A stretch of 40,199 nucleotides of DNA from positions 1 to 40,199 of the forward strand of contig CADAKF010000008.1 of NCBI GenBank assembly GCA_902788415.1, written 5' to 3'. Source of the DNA: an uncultured bacterium (GTDB lineage Bacteria > Verrucomicrobiota > Kiritimatiellia > RFP12 > UBA1067). Shown in pieces: positions 16,001 through 23,306 of this stretch. A program made the position numbers and the translations under genes. The stretch's first letter is position 1, and each line of letters begins with the position of its first letter. The notes under the pieces were generated by a model. That model searched no databases. It saw nothing but the letters and a program-made list of their open reading frames with translations, and was not told the origin of the DNA.

Positions 16001-16300
16001 TTAGTTGACGCCTCCTCCGGCACCTGCCGTCACGCCGTCAGCGCCAGCGCCGACGTTCGCGTTCGCGGACATGCTGCGGCTCCCGACGTTCGAGTCGCTG
16101 CCGACACGAATGCCGTCCGTGCCAACCCCGACGGTCATCGAGGTGTTGACGCCGCTCGTTTTCTTCCCGCAGCACTCTTTCTTGCAGCAAGGATCCTTGC
16201 AGCAGTCCTTCGAGCCGAACATGCAGCAGCCCGTAAGAGCAACCGCCAGTGCGCCTGCCGTCACCGCAACCTTAACCGACTTCGTGATGATCTTGTTCAT
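16001..16300 (-). CDS. Cys-rich lipoprotein, unknown function
   Basis: The 99-residue product has a lipoprotein signal peptide ending in lipobox LTGC (Cys25), so it should be anchored to an envelope membrane. Directly after it come paired cysteines CC-x6-CC-x3-CC-x3-CC (Cys25-Cys44), a plausible metal- or thiol-reactive patch, and then a Gly/Ser/Val-rich tail without cysteines (SMTVGVGTDGIRVG and similar). The family was not recognised. The ATG preceding NKIITKSVK has GGAGG about 10 bp upstream; an upstream in-frame start lies in the promoter. Its promoter carries the same dyad as hcp and rubredoxin. Confidence 0.8.
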   Translation of the reverse strand: MNKIITKSVKVAVTAGALAVALTGCCMFGSKDCCKDPCCKKECCGKKTSGVNTSMTVGVGTDGIRVGSDSNVGSRSMSANANVGAGADGVTAGAGGGVN

Positions 16301-16356
16301 AAATCGTGCACCTCCGTTTTGTTTCGCGGGAAGAACCATTCCTCCCGACGCCGCAC

Positions 16357-16398
16357 ATTATGCACCATTTCGCTTTCGTTGTATGTTGGAAAAACAAC
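16357..16398 (-). promoter_or_regulatory. Lipoprotein promoter with GTTG-N6-CAAC operator
   Basis: A CATAAT -10 box and the dyad GTTGGAAAAACAAC are separated by 22 bp, the same geometry as at hcp although most of the surrounding sequence differs. This makes shared regulation more convincing than shared ancestry alone. Confidence 0.7.
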
Positions 16399-16432
16399 GA
16401 AAATGAAATTTGGCCGAATCGACGAAACGAAA

Positions 16433-16454
16433 GGCGCGGCATTTCTGCCGCGCC
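16433..16454 (-). terminator. Terminator after the 36-residue membrane protein
   Basis: A perfect 9-bp stem (GGCGCGGCA with TGCCGCGCC) has a 4-nt loop and is followed on the minus strand by TTTCGTTTCG. It separates the small gene from the lipoprotein promoter. Confidence 0.75.
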
Positions 16455-16494
16455 TGAGTCGACTCTGCTTTTGCATTACTTCGTCGCGGATTCT

Positions 16495-16605
16495 TCAGGT
16501 CGCGCAATCGCGACGGCGGCGGCAACGGCAGCAGTAGCCGATGAATCCGCACACGATCAGGAATCCGACAATTCCGACAGCAGCCCAGATCAGGATATTC
16601 GTCAT
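16495..16605 (-). CDS. 36-residue Cys/Arg-rich membrane microprotein
   Basis: The product starts MTNILIWAAVGIVGFLIVCG, a single transmembrane helix, and ends in a short cytoplasmic or periplasmic tail YCCRCRRRRDCAT, with four cysteines among arginines. GAGGTG lies 4 bp before the ATG. The gene has a dedicated promoter nearly identical to that of hcp and a strong terminator just after it, which supports a real gene despite its size. No family is recognised. A membrane-anchored thiol or metal site is possible but is inference. Confidence 0.7.
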   Translation of the reverse strand: MTNILIWAAVGIVGFLIVCGFIGYCCRCRRRRDCAT

Positions 16606-16616
16606 AGCGCACCTCG

Positions 16617-16754
16617 TTTCTCCTTTGTCGTTCGGAACCCCTTGGCGTCCCAGCCACTCGGCCGAACCCGCCTTTCCTCCCGACGGCGCACATTATGCAC
16701 CATTCCGGTCTCCTTGTCCGTTGTAGTTACAACGGAATTGCAAATCTTCAGTTT
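16617..16754. repeat. 138-bp direct repeat, copy B
   Basis: This is the second copy of the hcp promoter-leader segment, with three substitutions. It drives the 36-residue membrane protein. Both copies are in the same orientation, 4.8 kb apart, so recombination between them would delete the transposase, transporter, desulfoferrodoxin, QueD-like and lipoprotein genes. Confidence 0.9.
16692..16735 (-). promoter_or_regulatory. Microprotein promoter with GTTG-N6-CAAC operator
   Basis: The CATAAT -10 box, 22-bp spacing and perfect 18-bp inverted repeat are the same as at hcp. Confidence 0.75.
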
Positions 16755-16798
16755 TCGTATCTGCCGCCGAAAGACGCTTCATCTGCTCTTCAGCCTGA

Positions 16799-17413
16799 TC
16801 AGATGAAGTTCGTCTGCACCAGCTGTTCCTTCTCGGGCAGTCCATATTTCTCCTTGCCGAGGGCAATCGACTTCATGAGAAAAACCATGTTCTTCGCGAG
16901 GGTACGCATCGTTTGCAGGCCCTCGGCGTCTTCCTCCGCCTCGCCGGGCGTACAGCCGTGGACGCTGTTCCAGTACTGGCTCGAGGCGATCGGCATGCCG
17001 GAGATCGTGAAGTACTTGTTCAGGACATCGAACGTCGCCGAACAACCGCCGCGGCGAGCGACCGCCACCGACGCGCCCACCTTCATCCGCTTGTCGAACG
17101 GAGTGGAGAAGAACAGCCGATCGAGAAAGGAGACGAGGGTCCCGTTCGGCGAGGCGTAATAGACCGGCGAGGCAACGACCAAGCCGTCGGCCTCCTTGAA
17201 CTTGTCCGCCGCCTCGTTAACGACATCCTCGACCACGCACTTGCCGAGTTTCTTGCACGTGTAGCAGCCGAGGCAGCCGGGAACGCGCTTGATGCCGAGC
17301 TCCACGTTTTCGACTTCGACGCCTTCTGCGGCGAAGACCTTCTTCAGTTCACCAATCGCCACGGACACGTTCCCGTCACGATGCGGACTTCCATTTACAA
17401 TCAGAACCTTCAT
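16799..17413 (-). CDS. Flavodoxin-fold NAD(P)H-dependent reductase / iron-sulfur flavoprotein family
   Basis: The 204-residue protein begins KVLIVNGSPHRDGNVSVAI, the FMN phosphate-binding loop of the NADPH-dependent FMN reductase family. A compact Cys motif CLGCYTCKKLGKC near residues 47-59 is typical of iron-sulfur flavoproteins and related reductases of anaerobes, and SPVYYASPNGTLVSFLDRL is the second flavin loop. It probably transfers electrons in redox stress defence. It lies downstream of rubredoxin in the same direction, but a terminator separates them. Confidence 0.88.
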   Translation of the reverse strand: MKVLIVNGSPHRDGNVSVAIGELKKVFAAEGVEVENVELGIKRVPGCLGCYTCKKLGKCVVEDVVNEAADKFKEADGLVVASPVYYASPNGTLVSFLDRLFFSTPFDKRMKVGASVAVARRGGCSATFDVLNKYFTISGMPIASSQYWNSVHGCTPGEAEEDAEGLQTMRTLAKNMVFLMKSIALGKEKYGLPEKEQLVQTNFI

Positions 17414-17441
17414 TTTCCGTTTCCCTAAAACAGTCCGGAAA

Positions 17442-17481
17442 AAGCGACGGGACGCGACTTTTTCGCCGCACCCCGTCGCTT
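17442..17481 (-). terminator. Rubredoxin terminator
   Basis: A perfect 10-bp stem (AAGCGACGGG with CCCGTCGCTT) is followed on the minus strand by TTTTTCC, starting 16 bp after the rubredoxin stop. Confidence 0.85.
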
Positions 17482-17496
17482 GAGTCTCAGACCTGC

Positions 17497-17646
17497 TCAG
17501 TTGTAGGCCGGCTCAAAGTCGTTCTTGCCGACGCCGCAGAGCGGACAATGCCAGTCCGCCGGCAGGTCTTCGAACGCCACATTGTTGTTCTCCGCCGGAT
17601 CGTAGATCCAGCCGCAGATCTTGCACACGTACTTTGTCTTGTTCAT
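17497..17646 (-). CDS. rub: Rubredoxin
   Basis: Rubredoxin is a small one-iron electron carrier that feeds superoxide reductase and rubrerythrins. The 49-residue product has the two ligand loops [14 protein letters not shown] (Cys8, Cys11) and [15 protein letters not shown] (Cys34, Cys37). AAGGAAGGTG lies just upstream of the ATG. It has its own promoter with TATAAT and the same dyad as hcp, so it is probably induced together with hcp and supplies electrons to desulfoferrodoxin. Confidence 0.95.
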   Translation of the reverse strand: MNKTKYVCKICGWIYDPAENNNVAFEDLPADWHCPLCGVGKNDFEPAYN

Positions 17647-17695
17647 ATCACACCTTCCTTTCTCTTAAAGTCGCTCGTTTCGTTTGACGCCCTAT

Positions 17696-17737
17696 ATTAT
17701 ACACTATTTCGCTTCCGCTGCATGTTGGAGATACAAC
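17696..17737 (-). promoter_or_regulatory. Rubredoxin promoter with GTTG-N6-CAAC operator
   Basis: A consensus extended -10 (TG directly before TATAAT) and the dyad GTTGGAGATACAAC are again 22 bp apart, centring the dyad at about -41.5. The flanks resemble the lipoprotein promoter (AGCGAAAT between the elements) more than the hcp one. Confidence 0.75.
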
Positions 17738-17854
17738 GAAAACGGGAAAGTTCCAACAGCCACGCCTCACCCTGTTCTTGCGACACTTTTTCGCATTATG
17801 TCACACTGACGTAGCAGAATATGCTATACTCTCTCTATCTAACAAGGAACAACA

Positions 17855-18313
17855 TTGGTGAATGATATGGACATAAAGGGCATCGACTTTTTGCCGCATC
17901 GAGAACCGTTTCTTTTTCTGGATAGGCTCATCAGCTATTCCAAGGAAGACTCGGTTGGACAGGTAACCTTTGGCGTCGAACGTGATTTCTTTCGCGGACA
18001 CTTTCCCGGCCATCCGATTGTGCCCGGCGTCATTCTTCTTGAGGCCATGTGCCAGTCGGCGGCCGCAGGCGTTCTGGCCTGGCGACGCGACCAAAATGAA
18101 AAGGCCGCTCCCGAGATTCTGCTTTTCGCCGGCGCGGACAACGTCAGATTCCGCCGACAAGTTCACCCGGGTGAAACGTTAGTGACACAGGCCACGGTCT
18201 TGCGTCTCGGACATGGCATCGGAAAGTTTCATGTCCGCGGATCGGTCGACGGCGTCTTATCCGCCGAAGCCGACCTGACTTGCATGGAGCAGAAGGAACC
18301 GACGAGATGCTGA
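17855..18313 (+). CDS. FabZ-like 3-hydroxyacyl-ACP dehydratase
   Basis: This hotdog-fold enzyme family dehydrates 3-hydroxyacyl-ACP. The 152-residue product has DFLPHREPFLFLDRL and the active-site stretch GHFPGHPIVPGVILLEAMCQ with His49 and Glu63. Start choice is open: TTG (used here) is 6 bp after AAGGA, GTG three bases later is also well placed, and the ATG at 17867 is too far. A TGC-TATACT extended -10 at 17822-17830 drives the cluster. Its stop overlaps the fabH-like start (ATGCTGA), so the two are coupled and probably serve one acyl chain. Confidence 0.88.
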   Translation: MVNDMDIKGIDFLPHREPFLFLDRLISYSKEDSVGQVTFGVERDFFRGHFPGHPIVPGVILLEAMCQSAAAGVLAWRRDQNEKAAPEILLFAGADNVRFRRQVHPGETLVTQATVLRLGHGIGKFHVRGSVDGVLSAEADLTCMEQKEPTRC

Positions 18314-19314
18314 CCGTCAAAATCAGCGGAACGGGGTCGTATTTGCCGACTCGCGTCGTAACGAACGAGGAAATGTCCGTGCGCATCGGTTCCACCCCCG
18401 AATGGATCTATTCGCACACAGGCATTGCCAGCCGGCATGTCGCCGACGCGACTGAAAGCGCCGCGACCATGGGAGCCGAAGCGGCGCGCCGCGCGCTTGA
18501 ATCAGCACAGGTGAAGCCAGGCGACATCTCCATCATTGCCCTGACGACAACCACCCCAGATTACTGCAACTACCCTTCAACGGCCTGTCTGGTGCAAAAG
18601 GCGCTTGGATGCAGGCCTGCGGCAGCATTTGACCTCTCGGCCGCATGTTCAGGATTCGTGTACGGACTTGAAATGGTGAAGAGCTACCTTCTCTGCCATC
18701 CGGGCCACAAGGCGCTGGTGATCGGGTCGGAGGTTCTCTCGCGGCATGTCGATTGGGCAGACCGTTCGAGCGCAATGCTATTTGGCGACGGTGCTGCCGC
18801 CGTGGTTCTGGAGACGGTCGACTGCCCTACCCCGCACCTGTCAGCTTCGCTTTTGGGCGCAGACGGCGGCGGATCGGACCTCATTGCGCGTGAAGGAGGC
18901 GCACGCAAGCCACTCAGCGCAAATCTCTTGCAGGAAACGGTGACGAGAATGGATGTCCCGTATTTGCAAATGGATGGACACGCGGTCTATGCCTTTGCAG
19001 TCCGCAAGCTGTCAGAAGTCGTGACCGCCCTCTGCAACCAAGCGCCGACTTCGTTGGAGTCACTTGACCTAATAATTCCGCATCAGGCCAACTACCGTAT
19101 CCTCGAGGCCGTCGCCCGGAGGATGTCCGTTCCTCTCGAAAAGTTCTACTTCAACCTGCAAGACGTCGGCAACACATCCTCGGCATCAATCCCACTTTGC
19201 CTGGACAAGGCAGTCCGGGAAGGATCGCTTAAGCCCGGTATGCGGCTGGCACTTGCCGGCTTTGGCTCGGGGCTGACCTGGGCAGGGATGCTTGCAGAGT
19301 GGCCGTATTTATGA
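18307..19314 (+). CDS. fabH: FabH-like 3-oxoacyl-ACP synthase III
   Basis: KAS III condenses a short acyl-CoA with malonyl-ACP to start fatty acid or related chains. The 335-residue protein has the full Cys-His-Asn triad: Cys114 in DLSAACSGF, His259 in LIIPHQAN and Asn289 in DVGNTSSAS, plus the C-terminal GFGSGLTWAGMLAEW. Paired only with a FabZ-like dehydratase and away from other fab genes, it may be a second, specialised KAS III rather than the housekeeping one. A longer in-frame start inside the upstream gene is less likely. Confidence 0.93.
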   Translation: MLTVKISGTGSYLPTRVVTNEEMSVRIGSTPEWIYSHTGIASRHVADATESAATMGAEAARRALESAQVKPGDISIIALTTTTPDYCNYPSTACLVQKALGCRPAAAFDLSAACSGFVYGLEMVKSYLLCHPGHKALVIGSEVLSRHVDWADRSSAMLFGDGAAAVVLETVDCPTPHLSASLLGADGGGSDLIAREGGARKPLSANLLQETVTRMDVPYLQMDGHAVYAFAVRKLSEVVTALCNQAPTSLESLDLIIPHQANYRILEAVARRMSVPLEKFYFNLQDVGNTSSASIPLCLDKAVREGSLKPGMRLALAGFGSGLTWAGMLAEWPYL

Positions 19315-19317
19315 GTC

Positions 19318-20007
19318 GTGGAAACGCAGAAATTTGACAATCGACTCAAGATGAAAAATAAACGTCCGCAGACAACGGGCGAAGAGATTGCCAATATGGT
19401 GACGCACGTCATTGGCTCGCACCTTGGAGCGGCAATGCTGACCTTACTCGTTTGGCAAGGATTTTCAAGCGGAAACCTAATCGCATGGAAAGTAACAAGC
19501 GCGGCGGTTTTCGGGGCAAGCGTGATTCTCCTTTACGCCGTCTCGTCGACTTATCATGCCGTTTCGCATGCGCCCGCCAAACGCATCCTGCATATTCTGG
19601 ACCACATGGCGATCTTCTTCTTGATTGCAGGTAGCTACACTCCATTCTGCCTTGTGTCGCTTCGTCCGGAGCATCCCGCATTGGCGTGGTCCATCTTCGG
19701 GATCGAATGGGGCCTCACCTTGGTCGGAGTGGCCTTCAAGATCCTGACGACGGGCCGCTACCGCTTCGTCTCGACGTTTTCATACATCATCATGGGCTGG
19801 GTGGCAATCCTTGCGATAATCCCTTTGGCCCATGCGCTTCAAGATCTAGGAACGATGTGGCTGGTGCTGGGCGGAGGACTTTACACGCTCGGCTGCGTCT
19901 TCTACCTCTGGACATCCCTGCCCTATTCGCACACGGCCTGGCACCTTTTCGTCCTGGCCGGCACGATTTGCCACTTCTTCTGCCTTCTCTGGTACGTCAT
20001 GGCATAG
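19318..20007 (+). CDS. HlyIII/YqfA-family (PAQR) membrane protein
   Basis: The 229-residue protein has seven hydrophobic segments. The family's metal-site residues appear in STYHAVSHA, HILDHMAIFFLIAGSYTPF and SHTAWHLFVLAGTICHFF. The fold is that of PAQR receptors, probably with zinc-dependent hydrolase-like chemistry; in bacteria the role is unclear and the hemolysin name is historical. The GTG start is 4 bp after the fabH-like stop, so it is the third gene of that operon; an ATG at 19351 is an alternative. Confidence 0.9.
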   Translation: METQKFDNRLKMKNKRPQTTGEEIANMVTHVIGSHLGAAMLTLLVWQGFSSGNLIAWKVTSAAVFGASVILLYAVSSTYHAVSHAPAKRILHILDHMAIFFLIAGSYTPFCLVSLRPEHPALAWSIFGIEWGLTLVGVAFKILTTGRYRFVSTFSYIIMGWVAILAIIPLAHALQDLGTMWLVLGGGLYTLGCVFYLWTSLPYSHTAWHLFVLAGTICHFFCLLWYVMA

Positions 20008-20039
20008 TCAATACACATCGACCTTGCCCTCGCGAACTC

Positions 20040-20315
20040 CTACGGATTGCGCTGTTTGATCTTTTGGTGTTGCCGACAAAGCTTCCCGCCCGAGATCGAA
20101 TTGCGCTTGCAACGGTTGCCAGATTTCGTGACGGCTTCGCACTGATGTCTCAACTGCTTGTCCGCCGCAGCATTGGCGAAGGTTGATTTCACTGCTGGCG
20201 CGTTTGTCGCCACAGTGACGGACACCACGTCTGGAACGGCGTTAGTGACCGCAGGCACAGCAATGCAGGAAAGCGCCACTGATAGCGCAAAAACAAGCAA
20301 GGCAAGTCCTCTCAT
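20040..20315 (-). CDS. Small exported protein with DUF5763-like Cys motif
   Basis: The 91-residue product has an N-terminal signal peptide (MRGLALLVFALSVALSCIAV) and a C-terminal HQCEAVTKSGNRCKRNSISG followed by GKLCRQHQK. This C-x8-C-x9-C-x2-H pattern matches the short DUF5763 motif seen in many small bacterial proteins and is likely a zinc site. The ATG overlaps the stop of the upstream transporter gene (AATGA), so translation is coupled. Function unknown. Confidence 0.7.
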   Translation of the reverse strand: MRGLALLVFALSVALSCIAVPAVTNAVPDVVSVTVATNAPAVKSTFANAAADKQLRHQCEAVTKSGNRCKRNSISGGKLCRQHQKIKQRNP

Positions 20316-21268
20316 TTCTTCCTCCAATTCGCAATTGCAACCCCGATGATGATGCAAAGTCCACCGAACGTCGACATTGGCGTCGGGCGCTCGCCCAGAA
20401 AGACCGCAGCGAAAACAACGCCCACAATCGGCGTAAGGTAAAGCCCGACGGTCGCCCGAACGACCCCAAGCTCCTTGCAGGCATAATTCCACATCGCAAA
20501 GCAAGCCGCCGACGCAAGCAACCCGAGAAATCCAAGGTTCATCCAGTTCAGCCAACCGGAGAATCGCTCGACATTCGCCGTCCAATCCAGCGTCACCGAA
20601 AACGATCCGTCAAGCGCACAATATCCGGTGTCGGTCACACCCCAAACGCAAAACGGCAACATCATCACCAGCGCCCATCCAAATGCCTTGCGAATTGCCA
20701 ATCCCGGCGGATAGCCCTTCTCATTCGCCTTGCCAACCAAGATGGAGTAAACGCCCCACGACACCATCGCCCCAAGCGCCATCAAATCGCCAAGCGGACG
20801 AAGATGCAGATTGACAACACCGTTCATGCTCACCAGCGCGACACCGACCACGGCAATCAGCGAACCGACCACAAGTGCCGCGGACAGCGATCGGTCCTTC
20901 GTAAACATCCGCGCAAGTGCCGCAGTCACGATCGGCCCGAACGAAACAAAGATCGCGACATTGCTTGCATTCGTGTAATAGATCGCGCAGTTCTCCAGAA
21001 ACTGATAGCAAAATATTCCGCAGAATCCCATCGCGGCAAACAGCCACTCGTCGCGCCACGAGCGCCCATCACCGTACCGTCGGCGTCTCGCGCCGTGGCG
21101 TTGTACGGCACCCACGATCCACAGCGCCGCCCACGCCAAGCCAAACCGCACGACCAGAATCTCCAGCGCCGAAAAGTCCTCCAGCAGCGCCCGCGTATTG
21201 GCGAACGTCATTCCCCAAATGAGGATGACAACCGCCGCGACCGCCCATGCCCTAAAAACCACACTCAT
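20312..21268 (-). CDS. EamA/DMT-family transporter (second)
   Basis: The 318-residue product has ten membrane segments in two EamA repeats (WGMTFANTRALLEDFSALEI at the first repeat start, SWGVYSILVGKANEKGYPP at the second, GERPTPMSTFGGLCIIIGVA near the end). It is not a close copy of the other transporter in the window. The start chosen has GGAG 6 bp upstream; earlier ATGs in frame lie inside the DpnD-like gene. The substrate is unknown. Confidence 0.85.
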   Translation of the reverse strand: MSVVFRAWAVAAVVILIWGMTFANTRALLEDFSALEILVVRFGLAWAALWIVGAVQRHGARRRRYGDGRSWRDEWLFAAMGFCGIFCYQFLENCAIYYTNASNVAIFVSFGPIVTAALARMFTKDRSLSAALVVGSLIAVVGVALVSMNGVVNLHLRPLGDLMALGAMVSWGVYSILVGKANEKGYPPGLAIRKAFGWALVMMLPFCVWGVTDTGYCALDGSFSVTLDWTANVERFSGWLNWMNLGFLGLLASAACFAMWNYACKELGVVRATVGLYLTPIVGVVFAAVFLGERPTPMSTFGGLCIIIGVAIANWRKK

Positions 21269-21449
21269 CGCGCACTCCATCACATTGCGCAACTGGCGCA
21301 ATCTCCGTCTCCACATAATCGGAAGCATCAAGTATTGGTTCGCCAGAGTAATACCGTCGTCGAACGATCATTTCAGCGTCTTCGGCAGAACTCGCCTCAA
21401 CCTCAATCACCCTTTGCAGGGTTTCTGTAATCTGAATTGCAAACCTCAT
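21252..21449 (-). CDS. DpnD/PcfM-like small protein
   Basis: The 65-residue product MRFAIQITETLQRVIEVEAS followed by AEDAEMIVRRRYYSGEPILD and a YVETEI ending matches the DpnD/PcfM-like family as I remember it. The family is common in gut bacteria and named after a gene in the pneumococcal DpnI locus; its function is unknown. It has its own TATAAT box at 21482-21487 and overlaps the transporter start by 17 bp. Its position just after a DpnII system may be coincidence, since the family is widespread. An in-frame ATG at 21461 is an alternative start. Confidence 0.75.
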   Translation of the reverse strand: MRFAIQITETLQRVIEVEASSAEDAEMIVRRRYYSGEPILDASDYVETEIAPVAQCDGVRDECGF

Positions 21450-21595
21450 CTTGCAGACCATACATCACGGACATGCAAGATATTATACAAAATAAGACGG
21501 CGCCGATCCATTGCACTTCAGAAACCTCGCGCAGAACAAAGAGCGTCTATTTTTCCCCACCGCATGCCGCGCATAATGTTTGCAGCGTCCAGCAA

Positions 21596-22450
21596 TCACC
21601 GAACTATTTGCATAGTTCGATCCTTTCCTTTATCGCTGTCACGAAGCCTTGTAAGATCTGGAATCCGGCGGCACCATACATCGTAATCTTTCTCGTATTC
21701 AATCCTTCTCCTCTTGGACAACTCCAGAAACGCCTTAGTTGAATCGACACCAACAAACTTACGCCCAATCAGATTTGCCGCAATTCCTGTAGTTGAACTA
21801 CCCGCGAACGGGTCAAGCACAAGCGCATTTGCCTCCGTACTTGCAAGTAGTGCTCGAACAACCAATGATAGCGGCTTTTGAGTCGGATGCTTCCCACACG
21901 ATTTCTCCCAGCGACCGATAGCCGGCAGTCGCCAGACATCCGTCATCTGCCGATCCCCTGCCAATCGGCGCATAAGATCGTAGTTGTAGTAATGCGGAAC
22001 TCTCTTTTGCTTTCGAGCCCAAAGCAATATCTCCGTGGAATGCGTAAAGAAACGGCAACTCAAATTTGGCGGCGGATTCGTTTTCTGCCAAATGACTGAA
22101 TTGAGAATTCTAAAATCCAACTCCGATAGGACAGTTGCAATAGAAAAAATGTTATGGAACGTACCACAAACCCAAATCGTGCCGGATTCCGAAAGCCGCT
22201 CCCGGCAGGATTTTATCCATTGAAAGTTAAATTCCGTATCCGCTTTCAAGCCACGAGACTTATCCCATGCTCCTTTGTTCACAGACACCTGCTTGCCCGC
22301 TTGGACCGAAAAACCGTCATTCGACAGAAAGTATGGTGGATCGGCAAAAACCACGTCAAACAAGCAAGACGACAATCTCGGGACAACCTCCCGACAATCT
22401 CCCTTGTAAAGACTAAAGTCCCCCTTCGTCGTCCTGTAATACGGTCTCAT
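21596..22450 (-). CDS. dpnA: DpnA-type adenine methyltransferase (second GATC methylase)
   Basis: This is a beta-class N6-adenine methyltransferase: the catalytic DPPY (residues 37-40) precedes the SAM-binding LDPFAGSSTTG (212-222), and GKHPTQKPLSLVVRAL lies before it. Its 284 residues and its place in a DpnII operon match DpnA, which in pneumococcus methylates GATC also on single strands and protects incoming DNA. It starts 6 bp after the endonuclease stop and has no clear ribosome binding site; a GATC site lies in this short gap, so coupling to the upstream gene is likely. Confidence 0.92.
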   Translation of the reverse strand: MRPYYRTTKGDFSLYKGDCREVVPRLSSCLFDVVFADPPYFLSNDGFSVQAGKQVSVNKGAWDKSRGLKADTEFNFQWIKSCRERLSESGTIWVCGTFHNIFSIATVLSELDFRILNSVIWQKTNPPPNLSCRFFTHSTEILLWARKQKRVPHYYNYDLMRRLAGDRQMTDVWRLPAIGRWEKSCGKHPTQKPLSLVVRALLASTEANALVLDPFAGSSTTGIAANLIGRKFVGVDSTKAFLELSKRRRIEYEKDYDVWCRRIPDLTRLRDSDKGKDRTMQIVR

Positions 22451-22456
22451 GAGAGA

Positions 22457-23302
22457 TCACACAAAAAGTGTGGCTGCAATTCCGCCTTCAAGTTCTTTAA
22501 TGTTGTAGAGGGTAGGAAGAACTTCAAATGTTTCACGTAGATTTTGCCTCGCGCTTCTCCACCCAGCACCATCCGTAAACCAAACGAACTTGAATCCCGC
22601 AATATCACGTGCCTCAATTGCCAGCATCTTATAACTACGTGCCGTCTCGTTCAACTTCGACCCGCTGCTTCCGTAGAAATTCGTTTCAATCGCATAAACG
22701 CATGTTGATGTATGCACAACAAAATCAAAGCGCTTTTCCGTTCGTCCAGTGTTTGTCAACGACGACAAGTCAATACCCCAACGGTAACGAACCTCGCTGG
22801 CATACATTTCTTTGTAGTATTCCAATCGTGCCTTCTGAAGATACGACTCGACAAGATCTTCCATCAAATGCCCGCCACGATTCTTGCGCCCGTTTGAATC
22901 CAAGCCGGTTTCAACCCCCAAAACATAATCATAGAGATTATTGACTATATGACGCGACATCAAATCAAACAACCCCGTCTTTCGCATGAAGAGACAGTAT
23001 TCATCCGCACTATGCCGTATACGATCAAAACGATAAAGCCCGCCCGTTTCATTATCGACAGCGTATATTTCATGTTCCCGAACAGCAATCAAAATCGGAA
23101 CAACGGATATTATCGACGGATAGCGTGTCAGCAATGCCTTAAATTCCAATTCAACATCTTGACGTCCAATAAGCGAATTTAACAGATGCAACTCCGCCCT
23201 GTAACGTTCTGCGTTTGCCACGACCTTGTCGAAATCAATGTAATAGTCATAACTTGAAATGCTGTCACGGAATTGCGCCAGCCAAGTGTCGAAATCTCTC
23301 AT
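22457..23302 (-). CDS. dpnB: Type II restriction endonuclease, DpnII/MboI family (GATC)
   Basis: The 281-residue enzyme cleaves unmethylated GATC. The DpnII-family core is unmistakable: GRKNRGGHLMEDLVESYL, then KRFDFVV and CVYAIETNFYGSSGSKLNE, with Asp193 and Glu206 of the nuclease fold. AAGGAG, overlapping the methylase stop, is 7 bp before the ATG. The gene lies between the two methylases; in pneumococcus the order is methylase, methylase, endonuclease, so the order differs here. No frameshift or truncation is seen. Confidence 0.94.
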   Translation of the reverse strand: MRDFDTWLAQFRDSISSYDYYIDFDKVVANAERYRAELHLLNSLIGRQDVELEFKALLTRYPSIISVVPILIAVREHEIYAVDNETGGLYRFDRIRHSADEYCLFMRKTGLFDLMSRHIVNNLYDYVLGVETGLDSNGRKNRGGHLMEDLVESYLQKARLEYYKEMYASEVRYRWGIDLSSLTNTGRTEKRFDFVVHTSTCVYAIETNFYGSSGSKLNETARSYKMLAIEARDIAGFKFVWFTDGAGWRSARQNLRETFEVLPTLYNIKELEGGIAATLFV

Positions 23303-23306
23303 ACAA

